Origin: an uncultured Flavobacteriales bacterium
GTDB lineage: Bacteria > Bacteroidota > Bacteroidia > Flavobacteriales > Crocinitomicaceae
DNA: 64,000 bases
Direction of reading: 5' to 3'
Assembly (NCBI GenBank): GCA_946482515.1
Contig: CAMLRS010000004.1
Location: forward strand, 1 to 64,000
Position numbers and translations under genes: made by a program
In this document: piece after piece, positions 56,640 to 64,000 of the stretch
Position numbering within the stretch: the first letter of the stretch is position 1
Layout of the letters: every line of letters begins with the position of its first letter
Notes under the pieces: generated by a model
Told to the model about the DNA's origin: nothing
The model's input: the letters and a program-made list of their open reading frames with translations, nothing else
Database searches by the model: none

Positions 56640-59090
56640 ATGAAAAAATTGTTGTTTTGCCTGTTCTTTTTAGCGGGTAATGCGCCCCTATTTTCTCAAA
56701 CGCAGACCGTCAGAGGGACAGTAACCGAATCGGAAACGGATTTCCCGCTCTACGGCGCAATGGTCGAAGTGATCACGGGCGATACCAGCCAGCGGTTCCG
56801 GGCTTCGACCGACACGGCAGGTGTTTTTGAAATCCGCCAGGTGCCCGTGGGAAAACACAATGTCGTAGTCTCGTATACCGGTTTTGCCGTGCGAACGATA
56901 CCTGTGATCGTGAATTCCGGAAAGGAAAGCGTGATCGAAGTCAAATTGCAGGAAAACATCACGGAAATCGAAGAAGTAGTGGTTGTCGCTCGCAAAAAAG
57001 GTGAAGTGATCAACGAGCTGGCTACTGTTTCGGCCCAGCAATTCTCCGTAGAAGAAACCGAGCGCTATGCCGGATCACGTGCCGATCCTGCTCGAATGGC
57101 CAGCAACTTTGCCGGTGTCCAGGGCGCCGACGATTCCCGCAACGATATTGTCATCCGTGGTAACTCACCGTTGGGCATTGTCTACAAAGTAGAAGGCATC
57201 GACATTCCGAATCCATCGCACTTTGCCATTTCAGGCAGTACGGGCGGACCGGTTTCCATCATCAACAACAAAATCCTGGGCAATTCCGACTTCTTCATGT
57301 CGGCTTTCCCGGCAGAATACGGAAACTCCATCTCCGGTATTTTCGATTTAAAATTGCGGAAAGGAAACAACAATCTGCACGAATTGACCGGTCAGCTGGG
57401 ATTTTTAGGAACGGAGCTGATGGCGGAAGGACCACTTGGGAAGAACCACAAAGCCAGCTACCTGGTCATGGGCCGTTATTCCACGCTGAGTCTTTTCCAG
57501 TTCATGGGCATCAAGATCGGTACCGATGCCGTTCCGGTTTACGGCGATCTTTCATTCAAATTCAACTTCCCGCTGAAGCGGGGTGGAACGCTTTCCTTCT
57601 GGGGAATCGGCGGAAAGAGCGATATCAAGATCATGATTTCCGAGCAGACCACGCTTTCAGAAGAATTGTATGGTGAAGGCGACCGCGACCAGTACTTTGG
57701 TACATCCATGGGCGTTACAGGCCTCACCTACAAGAAAACGCTTTCGGAGAAAACCTTCTTTACTGCCACATTGGCTTCGGCATTCGACGAACAGCATTCG
57801 CACCACAACTTCCTCATTCGCTCGCTGGATACGGTCGATAATAACGGCGAGCAGCAGGTAAATATCCGCATCGATTCAATCTACCGCCTGATGGGCTACC
57901 AGTACCGCACGACACGCGGATCGGGCTATTTCAGCCTGAACCATAAATTCTCCAAGCAGCATTTGCTGAAATTCGGTGTCAATGTCGACGCGCTTTACTT
58001 CAACATGACCGACAGCGTACTCGATTCCACGCACACGTATTTTATTAATCGCTGGGACTACCAGGGACTTTCCATGCTCGTGCAGCCGTTTGTGCAATGG
58101 AAATGGCGTGTTAGTGAGGCGATGGATTTCACCGCCGGTCTCCACAGCCAGTATTTTTCGCTTAGCAACAGCATCAGCCCGGTTGAGCCGCGTTTGGGCT
58201 GGAAATACCGCATCGGCGCCGATCAAAGCATTTTCGCAGGCGCTGGTCTACACAGCCAGGTTCAGCCGTATTACACTTATACTTACCACCGTTTCGATGC
58301 GAATGGCAACAAGGTGTATGAAAACAAGAACATGGATTTTTCCAAGTCCATTCACACCGCACTTGGCTATGAAAAAGCGTTTGGGAAATCGTTCACCATT
58401 CGCACAGAAGTCTACTATCAGTATCTGTACAATGTTCCGGTAACTGTGGAGCCTTCTTCCTTTTCGATCATCAACCAGGGAAGCGGTTTTGCGCGCTTTT
58501 TCCCGGAAAAACTGGAAAATACAGGCACAGGCAAGAACTACGGAGCGGAGCTCACGGTTCAGAAATTCTTCCAGAACAGCTTCTTCCTGCTCTTCACGGC
58601 TTCCATCTACGATTCCAAATACACCGGCAGCGATGGCATCGAGCGCAACACATCCTACAACGGCTTGTATGTGGCCAATTTCCTCTTCGGGAAGGAATTC
58701 AAGATCAACAACCGTCAATCGTTCTCTGTGGGTGGAAAAGTAACAGTGGCCGGCGGCAAGCGCTACGGTTATGTCGATATTGCGGCTTCCCGCGCGGTAG
58801 ACGAGCTTGTTTTCTCCGATTCGCTGTTCAACGAGCGCCAGTTCCGCGATTATTTCCGCGCCGATCTGAAGATCAACTGGAAACTGAACACGCAGAAGAT
58901 CACGCATGAGATCGGTCTCGACCTCGTGAACCTCTTCAATACGCGCAACCTGCTCAGCCTTGCTTACGCACCTAATCTGGCCGATCCAAACAAGGAACCG
59001 TTAGCAGAGAAAACACAGCTGGGCTTCCTGCCGATTTTCTATTACCGCATCGATTTCCGCGTTGGAAAGAAACATACGGAGGAAGATTGA
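56640..59090 (+). CDS. TonB-dependent receptor
   Basis: An 816-residue outer-membrane receptor. The signal peptide is MKKLLFCLFFLAGNAPLFSQ. A carboxypeptidase-regulatory-like domain follows (about residues 21-105, TVRGTVTESETDFPLYGAMVEV), then the plug (about 115-225, with DDSRNDIVIRGNSPLGIVYKVEG) and the barrel ending FYYRIDFRVGKKHTEED. It imports a ligand using TonB energy. No SusD partner is present; instead it follows a peptide-type binding lipoprotein, so peptide or siderophore-like uptake is possible. ATG 56640 is used; the codon at 56634 is TTG. Confidence 0.92.
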   Translation: MKKLLFCLFFLAGNAPLFSQTQTVRGTVTESETDFPLYGAMVEVITGDTSQRFRASTDTAGVFEIRQVPVGKHNVVVSYTGFAVRTIPVIVNSGKESVIEVKLQENITEIEEVVVVARKKGEVINELATVSAQQFSVEETERYAGSRADPARMASNFAGVQGADDSRNDIVIRGNSPLGIVYKVEGIDIPNPSHFAISGSTGGPVSIINNKILGNSDFFMSAFPAEYGNSISGIFDLKLRKGNNNLHELTGQLGFLGTELMAEGPLGKNHKASYLVMGRYSTLSLFQFMGIKIGTDAVPVYGDLSFKFNFPLKRGGTLSFWGIGGKSDIKIMISEQTTLSEELYGEGDRDQYFGTSMGVTGLTYKKTLSEKTFFTATLASAFDEQHSHHNFLIRSLDTVDNNGEQQVNIRIDSIYRLMGYQYRTTRGSGYFSLNHKFSKQHLLKFGVNVDALYFNMTDSVLDSTHTYFINRWDYQGLSMLVQPFVQWKWRVSEAMDFTAGLHSQYFSLSNSISPVEPRLGWKYRIGADQSIFAGAGLHSQVQPYYTYTYHRFDANGNKVYENKNMDFSKSIHTALGYEKAFGKSFTIRTEVYYQYLYNVPVTVEPSSFSIINQGSGFARFFPEKLENTGTGKNYGAELTVQKFFQNSFFLLFTASIYDSKYTGSDGIERNTSYNGLYVANFLFGKEFKINNRQSFSVGGKVTVAGGKRYGYVDIAASRAVDELVFSDSLFNERQFRDYFRADLKINWKLNTQKITHEIGLDLVNLFNTRNLLSLAYAPNLADPNKEPLAEKTQLGFLPIFYYRIDFRVGKKHTEED

Positions 59091-59095
59091 AACTA

Positions 59096-59126
59096 CTCCC
59101 CCTTTGGAGGGGGCTGGGGGGAGGAT
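59096..59126 (+). repeat. CCCCCTTTGGAGGGGG-type repeat, copy E
   Basis: CCCCCTTTGGAGGGGG, then CTGGGGGGAGGA, between the convergent TonB receptor and YgiQ genes. It has one more G than the other copies and a C/T-altered spacer. Confidence 0.8.
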
Positions 59127-59175
59127 TGTTCCCCTCGAATGAGCGAATTAACGCGAAAACAAGTTTTGATATTCG

Positions 59176-61149
59176 TTATTTCCCGCGTTTACGGCGTTCC
59201 TGCAACCAGTTAGGAGCCGGCTTGCGTTGCTGCTGGCCTTGACTTTGCTGCTGCTTCGGATGTGCTTTGCGGTGCGGATGTTCCTTCCTGCCTGCCGACG
59301 AGGAAGGTTGAACGGTCTCGCCCAGCAATTGGGTAATAAGTTCCGGACGTTCGGCTTTGCGCAGGCGATCGCGGATCCAGTCGTGGTTTTCGCGCTTGTA
59401 CCAGAAGAAGAAACGGTTCTGGTTTTTCTTTTCCTCGGCTGTTTTGGCCGTTTTGACTGGCTTCAGTGTATACGGATGCACGCCCGTGTAATAAATCACT
59501 TCGGAAACGGTCATCGGCGTTGGTGTAAAATCCTGTACCTGTTCGAGCTGGAAGCCCATTTCTTTGGTTTCGGCAGCAAGATTGGCCATATCGGCTTCTT
59601 CGCAACCCGGATGCGATGAAATGAAATACGGGATCAAGGGCTGATTGAGGTTGTGCTTTTTGGAAAGCGCCTCGTATTTCTCCTTGAACTTGTGGAAGTA
59701 CTTGAACGACGGCTTTCGCATCACGCGCAGCGTGGCATCGGACGTGTGTTCGGGTGCTACTTTCAAACGACCGCTCACGTGACGGGTAATCAGCTGTTCG
59801 ATGTATTCGTCGTGGTTGCCATCAGCGTTGTTCTTATTGAAATCATCGACCAGCAAATCGTAGCGGATACCGGAGCCCACAAATGCTTTCTTGATCTTCG
59901 GGTGGGCGTCGATCTTGCGGTAAATCTCTGTCATCGCTTTGTGCGACGTATCGAGGTTGTTGCAGATCACCGGGTGAATACAGCTCGGACTTGAACAGCG
60001 TTCGCAGATCGCTTCGTCCTTGCCTTTCATGCGGTACATATTCGCAGAAGGCCCACCGATATCTGACAAATAGCCCCGGAAATCCGGAAGCTGGGTTACT
60101 TCGTCTATTTCTTTCAGGATGCTTTTTTCGCTGCGGGAAGCGATGAATTTGCCCTGGTGCGCCGAGATCGTGCAAAAGCTGCAGCCTCCAAAACAGCCAC
60201 GGTGCATGTTCACCGAAAACTTGATCATATCGTAGGCCGGGATCGCACCGCGTTTCTTGTACTTCGGATGCGGCATGCGCGTGTACGGCAGATCGAACGA
60301 GCGGTCCATTTCGGATTCCGTCATGGTTTTGTACGGCGGATTGATCACCAGTACCTGGTCGCCCACGCGCTGAATAATGCGGTTTGCTTTCCATTTATTG
60401 GATTCCACCTCCACGACTTTGAAGTTGGCCGCATATGACAGCTTGTCTTCCAGGCATTTCTCGTGGCTCGACAGCTCAACGGTTTCCCATTGCTTGTTTT
60501 TCGGGAGTTCTTTGGCACCGTCCTGCATAAATGCCACCTGGTTAACGGTCGTCATGGACGAAAACGGCACGCCTTTTTTGAGCAGTCGCAACACATCGCG
60601 CAATGGCTGTTCGCCCATTCCGTAAACCAGCAGATCCGCTTTGGAATCGGCCAGGATAGACGGCATGAGCTGGTCCTTCCAGTAATCGTAATGCGTTACG
60701 CGTCGCAGGCTGGCTTCAATTCCACCGATCAACACCGGCACATCCGGATAGAGCTCTTTGAGGATTTTCGTGTAGACTGTTGTGGCGTAATCGGGACGGA
60801 AACCTGCTTCACCACCTGGCGTGTAGGCATCGGTTGAGCGCAGACGCTTCCCGGCGGTATAGTGATTCACCATGGAATCCATACAACCGGCCGTTACACC
60901 GAAGAAATACTTTGGCTTGCCGAGCTTCTTGAAATCGCGGAGATCATCGCGCCAGTTGGGCTGCGCAATAATTCCGATCTTAAAGCCTTCGGATTCGATG
61001 ATGCGCCCGATAACAGCTGTACCAAAAGCCGGATGGTCGACATAGGCGTCGCCGGAAATGAGTACTACATCGAGCTCATCCCATCCCCTTTTTTCCACTT
61101 CCTTTTTCGTCAGCGGTAACCAATCCGTTATCGGCCTTTCTTCCAGCAT
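59176..61149 (-). CDS. ygiQ: YgiQ family radical SAM protein
   Basis: A 657-residue radical SAM protein of the UPF0313/YgiQ family. The N-terminal region (GDAYVDHPAFGTAVIGRIIE) is B12-binding-like. The [4Fe-4S] motif is RGCFGGCSFC with Cys319, Cys323 and Cys326 (Cx3Cx2C), followed by ISAHQGKFIASRSEKSI. A C-terminal extension near residues 605-657 is Lys/Arg/Gln-rich. The substrate is unknown. It is of full length for the family and stands alone. Confidence 0.93.
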   Translation of the reverse strand: MLEERPITDWLPLTKKEVEKRGWDELDVVLISGDAYVDHPAFGTAVIGRIIESEGFKIGIIAQPNWRDDLRDFKKLGKPKYFFGVTAGCMDSMVNHYTAGKRLRSTDAYTPGGEAGFRPDYATTVYTKILKELYPDVPVLIGGIEASLRRVTHYDYWKDQLMPSILADSKADLLVYGMGEQPLRDVLRLLKKGVPFSSMTTVNQVAFMQDGAKELPKNKQWETVELSSHEKCLEDKLSYAANFKVVEVESNKWKANRIIQRVGDQVLVINPPYKTMTESEMDRSFDLPYTRMPHPKYKKRGAIPAYDMIKFSVNMHRGCFGGCSFCTISAHQGKFIASRSEKSILKEIDEVTQLPDFRGYLSDIGGPSANMYRMKGKDEAICERCSSPSCIHPVICNNLDTSHKAMTEIYRKIDAHPKIKKAFVGSGIRYDLLVDDFNKNNADGNHDEYIEQLITRHVSGRLKVAPEHTSDATLRVMRKPSFKYFHKFKEKYEALSKKHNLNQPLIPYFISSHPGCEEADMANLAAETKEMGFQLEQVQDFTPTPMTVSEVIYYTGVHPYTLKPVKTAKTAEEKKNQNRFFFWYKRENHDWIRDRLRKAERPELITQLLGETVQPSSSAGRKEHPHRKAHPKQQQSQGQQQRKPAPNWLQERRKRGK

Positions 61150-61184
61150 GGTGCAAAGATACGGTGATTTAGTTGGAAGTTGCT

Positions 61185-61302
61185 AGTTACGAGTTGATGA
61201 GTTTTTGAGTTAACGAGTTAGTGAGTTTCTGAGTTAATGGGTTTTGGAGTTGCAGAGCTAATGAGTTTTGGAGTTCGCGGAACAGCTCATCAACTTGTAA
61301 CT
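61185..61302. repeat. GAGTT-word hairpin, copy 2
   Basis: Outer arms AGTTACGAGTTGATGAG (61185-61201) and CTCATCAACTTGTAACT (61286-61302) pair at 16 of 17 positions. Between them GAGTT or GGGTT recurs every 7-10 bases. It lies between the YgiQ start and the end of the 297-residue protein gene. Confidence 0.75.
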
Positions 61303-61308
61303 CACCAA

Positions 61309-62202
61309 CTATTCCGCAGGAGTGATAACCCCATCGGCGTGTTCCTGTTGCTTCATTTTGACCAGGATGGCGTGGAGCGTTTCGGCAGCCAATCCGTGCA
61401 ACACAAGACGATAAGCCGCGCTGTAGGTCGTTTCGGGAACCATCGGGTGACGGTTATTGATCAATCCGAGGTGAGCCGGTGCGTTGAGAATCTGTGATGT
61501 ATAAATGCCAATCGTTTCATCGAGCTGTAGGGAATTCGATGCCCGGATGAAGTCGTTGGAAGTGAGGAAAAACTGGTAAAACGGTGTGAACAATTCAATG
61601 GCTGAGCGCAGGTCGAGGACGTTGGTCCAGCGATTTGGAAAGTCGATGTGATCGAATTGACCGGGTGTGATCATACTCAGATCCAGCGGACGCTTGCCTT
61701 TGATCGGCAGGTTTTTTTCCTGCAATTGCTTGTTGAGGTTGATCACGAAATTGTAGAGATTCAGATCGTGCTTGAGGAACATATCGTCGCGAATGTCCTT
61801 GAAATCACGTGGTTTTAAGGGTGAAGTCGGCACGTCTACGCCATCGATGTTCTTCGAAATGAAGGTCATGATCTCGCTTCCCACATGAAAATGACGGAAG
61901 ATCAGCAGGTTGGCATCTCTGCTCACGAAGTTCTTCAAACCCCAGGCGAGAATGCGGTGCAACACTTTCGAGGAATTGATGAGCCTCGGGAAGAAAAACT
62001 TGAACACGTGAATGAAGAACATCCAGATCTTGGAGAAAAACCGGATCACCGGCAGCAGGTACGTCGCCGAGCGCGAATCGTTGTCACGCATCAGCGCCAG
62101 CTTTGTTTCGCTGTTGATCGGAATACTGCTGTCGAGGTACATCGCCAGCCACGGATTCGGATCGCGGCTGTCGTGTTTGAAGTTGTCGAACGGTTGTTCC
62201 AT
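61309..62202 (-). CDS. Protein of unknown function next to the ketosynthase fusion
   Basis: A 297-residue protein, not recognised. It has one hydrophobic stretch around residues 55-75 (LPVIRFFSKIWMFFIHVFKFFF) and an otherwise soluble, helical and charged remainder with FRHFHVGSEIMTFISKNI and GQFDHIDFPNRWTNVLDLR. Two histidines (FRHFH) are notable. ATG 62202 (MEQPFDNF) is chosen because a decayed copy of the same start, MEQLFNNSTQ then stop, lies at 62788. It is probably in the same transcription unit as the ketosynthase fusion. Confidence 0.75.
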   Translation of the reverse strand: MEQPFDNFKHDSRDPNPWLAMYLDSSIPINSETKLALMRDNDSRSATYLLPVIRFFSKIWMFFIHVFKFFFPRLINSSKVLHRILAWGLKNFVSRDANLLIFRHFHVGSEIMTFISKNIDGVDVPTSPLKPRDFKDIRDDMFLKHDLNLYNFVINLNKQLQEKNLPIKGKRPLDLSMITPGQFDHIDFPNRWTNVLDLRSAIELFTPFYQFFLTSNDFIRASNSLQLDETIGIYTSQILNAPAHLGLINNRHPMVPETTYSAAYRLVLHGLAAETLHAILVKMKQQEHADGVITPAE

Positions 62203-62217
62203 GGTTTTAAAATTAGT
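62181..62217. repeat. Direct repeat flanking the 166-residue ORF, left copy
   Basis: A 37-base sequence matching 62767-62803 at 33 positions; the core GTTGTTCCATGGTTTTAAAATTAGT (62193-62217) differs by one base. It contains the start codon of the 297-residue protein on the minus strand. Confidence 0.85.
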
Positions 62218-62224
62218 AAAAGGA

Positions 62225-62725
62225 TCAGTGGATATATTTCCCAAATTCCAATCGCAGGGATTCATTTTTTCCATGCAGAAACAGAATTTCGCGGATACTT
62301 CCATCCTTTGTATCGATAGTATACTGATTTGCTTCTTCCGGAAACAGGTCCGTAATTTCCAACAACTGATTTTTGACAAAATCTGAAATGTCCACAAAAT
62401 GATTCCAATGCCAGGCGCTTCTTATGACTTCGGTTTGATAGATTGTGGAGCCTTCTATTTTTCTGGTCCGATCAAAGTGTTTTTCAATGCTGGTTTTCGG
62501 ATCATCTACTGATCGTTTAGTCGGTAGAATGTGTTCGGTAAAGTACTCTTCGGTCCCAATCTGGTTGGGTGAAGCAAAGATAAAGGTCGAATGCTCGTCC
62601 AATCTTTTACTCAAATCAAATTGCATATCCAGCTGCCTCATATTGTAACCATCTGAAACAAGCGACAGCACTTTATTGAACAGGAAAACCGAGTTAGCTA
62701 ACGTTGAGATTTGGGTATGGGACAT
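62225..62725 (-). CDS. Protein of unknown function, possibly acquired
   Basis: A 166-residue soluble protein starting MSHTQISTLANSVFLFNKVLS, with a His/Trp patch (SAWHWNHFVDISDFVKNQ) and an acidic C-terminal part. No family was recognised. The gene is AT-rich relative to its neighbours (20 of 60 bases G or C in 62341-62400, against 36 of 60 in 63301-63360). It is bounded by direct repeats at 62181 and 62767. This suggests a recent insertion between the ketosynthase fusion gene and its former neighbour. Confidence 0.72.
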   Translation of the reverse strand: MSHTQISTLANSVFLFNKVLSLVSDGYNMRQLDMQFDLSKRLDEHSTFIFASPNQIGTEEYFTEHILPTKRSVDDPKTSIEKHFDRTRKIEGSTIYQTEVIRSAWHWNHFVDISDFVKNQLLEITDLFPEEANQYTIDTKDGSIREILFLHGKNESLRLEFGKYIH

Positions 62726-62766
62726 AAGGTGTCAAGTTTTTAATTAGGTGGAGAGCTATTGTGTTG

Positions 62767-62803
62767 AGTTATTGAACAGTTGCTCCATGGTTTTAAAATT
62801 AGT
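62767..62803. repeat. Direct repeat flanking the 166-residue ORF, right copy
   Basis: Minus strand reads ATGGAGCAACTGTTC then a stop after ten codons (MEQLFNNSTQ), a decayed copy of the start of the 297-residue gene, with the same upstream ACTAATTTTAAAACC. It is followed by a fragment of the G-rich repeat (CCAAAGGGGGA, 62810-62820). Confidence 0.82.
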
Positions 62804-62821
62804 TTTTTTCCAAAGGGGGAG

Positions 62822-64000
62822 TTAATAGTTCCCCAGCTCATCCAGCTGTAACTCGTAAAGCCTCGCTGTTGTTTTGGCCGTTACTGCAATGCGTTCCGCC
62901 ACTTCCTGTGTCAGCGCCGGATGATTGAGCGCCTGCTCGAGGTTGTGGAAATGGTTTTCGTCGGCTACACCGTGATAGGTGAAAAACGACACCTGGTCGT
63001 CGCTGAGACCAAGCTGTTCTTTCATCATTTCGCCCCAATAGCCCGCCAGTCGCTTGCCGATGCCCTCGATGATGAACATGGCGCCGAGCAGATCGATCGG
63101 ATTGGATTTACTGGCCTGCTGGAACATAAAGGCAGAAAGCGCCGCACTCCCGATGTTCTTTTTCCGGCCGGTAATGGCTTCGAGCGGTTCGCCAAGCGCC
63201 ATAAAGTTCTTTTCGAGCAACTGATAGTCTTTGTGTTCGGCGGCCGTATGTTTGATGAAGGCCGATCGCAGCTCGAACAGGTCGATATCGATATTCGACG
63301 CCGCGCGGGAAATCCACTGCGAGCCGTCTATTACCTGCTGGCGCAAATCCATCAGCAGCAATTTGTAATCGTCGCGTGTGAGCTTCCCGTCATGGATTTT
63401 CTGTACGATTGGCACATTGAGCAAGCGGGTTTCAAAGTCGACCCAGATCTGCGTCAACTGGCGCACCAGCCATTCGGAAACCGGTGTTTGTTCCACTACA
63501 AGCTCGGGCGCTTCCACTGTTCGAACGGCATAGCGCGCATTTTCGGCTGTTTCGCCTTCGACTGTCAGCAGCATAAACGACGTGATAAAGCGGCCACTTT
63601 CAGGCACCATGCACAAGATTTGCTGGCCCGGACGCAATTTTCCGGAATAGAGCAGCTCTTCGAGCATAATGTAAATCGATGCCGAACCGGTATTGCCTTT
63701 GGTGGTGAGGTTCGAGAACCATTTTTCATCCGGAATCGTTCCACCGCCTTTTTCCATGAGGGTTTTGATCGGCGCTTTGAAAATTTCCGAGGAGTAATGA
63801 CAGCATAGCCAGTCGATTTTTCCGGGATCAAGCTTCCGGTCGTCGATCAGTCGGAAATAATGTGCCACGCCTTCTTTCACCACCTCATCGAGCAAACGGA
63901 TGTCCTGTTTGAGGTTGATCGCACCAGCCCGGGAAGCTGTTTCATAACTATCGTAATCGAGCCAGGTCTGCTCTTCGAAGTTGCGGTTGTTGTTCTTGCC
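62822..64000 (-). CDS. Ketoacyl-ACP synthase III-like domain fused to a heme-oxygenase-like (HDO-type) domain, partial
   Basis: The C-terminal 392 residues of a protein that continues past the right edge. The first part is the C-terminal half of a FabH/KAS III-type ketosynthase: CHYSSEIF has the catalytic His (63797-63799) and KGNTGSASIY the catalytic Asn (63692-63694). From about 63450 down, an all-helical domain follows with AEHKDY, EGIGKRLAGYW (Glu at 63065-63067) and HGVADENH, an HxxxDxxH pattern (bases 62951-62974) like the metal ligands of heme-oxygenase-like diiron oxidases such as CADD and UndA. The nucleophile Cys domain lies outside the window. A role in making an unusual lipid or acyl metabolite is inferred. 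Confidence 0.82.
   Translation of the reverse strand, partial: GKNNNRNFEEQTWLDYDSYETASRAGAINLKQDIRLLDEVVKEGVAHYFRLIDDRKLDPGKIDWLCCHYSSEIFKAPIKTLMEKGGGTIPDEKWFSNLTTKGNTGSASIYIMLEELLYSGKLRPGQQILCMVPESGRFITSFMLLTVEGETAENARYAVRTVEAPELVVEQTPVSEWLVRQLTQIWVDFETRLLNVPIVQKIHDGKLTRDDYKLLLMDLRQQVIDGSQWISRAASNIDIDLFELRSAFIKHTAAEHKDYQLLEKNFMALGEPLEAITGRKKNIGSAALSAFMFQQASKSNPIDLLGAMFIIEGIGKRLAGYWGEMMKEQLGLSDDQVSFFTYHGVADENHFHNLEQALNHPALTQEVAERIAVTAKTTARLYELQLDELGNY

Noticed and set aside
62203..62397. A longer N-terminus for the 297-residue protein
   Set aside because: The extra 65 codons run through the direct repeat and the 3' end of the 166-residue ORF; the conserved start is MEQPFDNF at 62202.
62921..63808. 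A 295-codon plus-strand frame opposite the ketosynthase fusion
   Set aside because: The minus strand carries catalytic motifs of two known domains; the plus frame has no recognisable features.

Overview
The window reads as a chromosome segment of a Bacteroidota bacterium, probably order Flavobacteriales (tentative; relatives of the Crocinitomicaceae/Cryomorphaceae type would fit). The signs are promoters of the Bacteroidota form (-7 box TAnnTTTG, sometimes with TTTG or TTG 20-21 bases upstream), few Shine-Dalgarno sequences, many proteins with MORN-type repeats, a TonB-dependent receptor with a carboxypeptidase-like N-terminal domain, secreted proteins with C-termini resembling type IX secretion signals, methylmalonyl-CoA epimerase, and the order cysS-rnpA-S41 protease. 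No tRNA, rRNA, CRISPR array, phage or recognisable transposase gene was seen.

Layout. 1-15 kb, plus strand: end of an unidentified gene, hemD, a class A penicillin-binding protein, then scoA and scoB (the two subunits of a 3-oxoacid CoA-transferase), which are separated by three tandem paralogous membrane proteins of predicted GT-C fold. A further GT-C-like protein, a polyprenyl-phosphate hexose synthase-like GT2 enzyme, an MBOAT acyltransferase and an AlgJ-like SGNH protein follow. Together they suggest building and O-acetylating a surface glycan. 15-24 kb: small housekeeping and envelope genes (LysE exporter, MORN protein, YraN, outer-membrane proteins, RluB, lysS). 24-33 kb: lipoproteins and two giant tandem MORN-repeat paralogs. 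33-38 kb, mostly minus strand: fasciclin protein, saccharopine dehydrogenase-like protein, SerA-like dehydrogenase, and an ArsR regulator with an SRPBCC partner and two palindromic operators. 38-48 kb: cysS, rnpA, S41 protease, O-antigen ligase-like protein, mgtE, a TPR lipoprotein and secreted proteins. 48-54 kb: sucAB, a HAD phosphatase and methylmalonyl-CoA epimerase. 54-64 kb: a peptide-type substrate-binding lipoprotein with a TonB-dependent receptor, a YgiQ radical SAM protein, two unidentified proteins, and, running off the right edge, a fusion of a ketoacyl synthase III domain with a heme-oxygenase-like (HDO-type) domain.

The intergenic spaces are unusually rich in repeats. There are four copies of a 147-292 bp element with about 20-bp terminal inverted repeats, mostly between convergent genes. 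There are five copies and one fragment of a CCCCCTTTGGAGGGGG-type element, several gap-specific hairpins built from short A/T- or GAGTT-rich words, and short GC-rich palindromes nested inside the larger repeats.

The most notable observations are the ketosynthase-HDO fusion at the right edge, the CoA-transferase operon split by three glycosyltransferase-like genes, a direct-repeat-bounded, AT-rich insertion carrying a 166-residue ORF beside a decayed copy of its neighbour's start, and the two MORN giants whose 3' parts align without gaps for about 1 kb.
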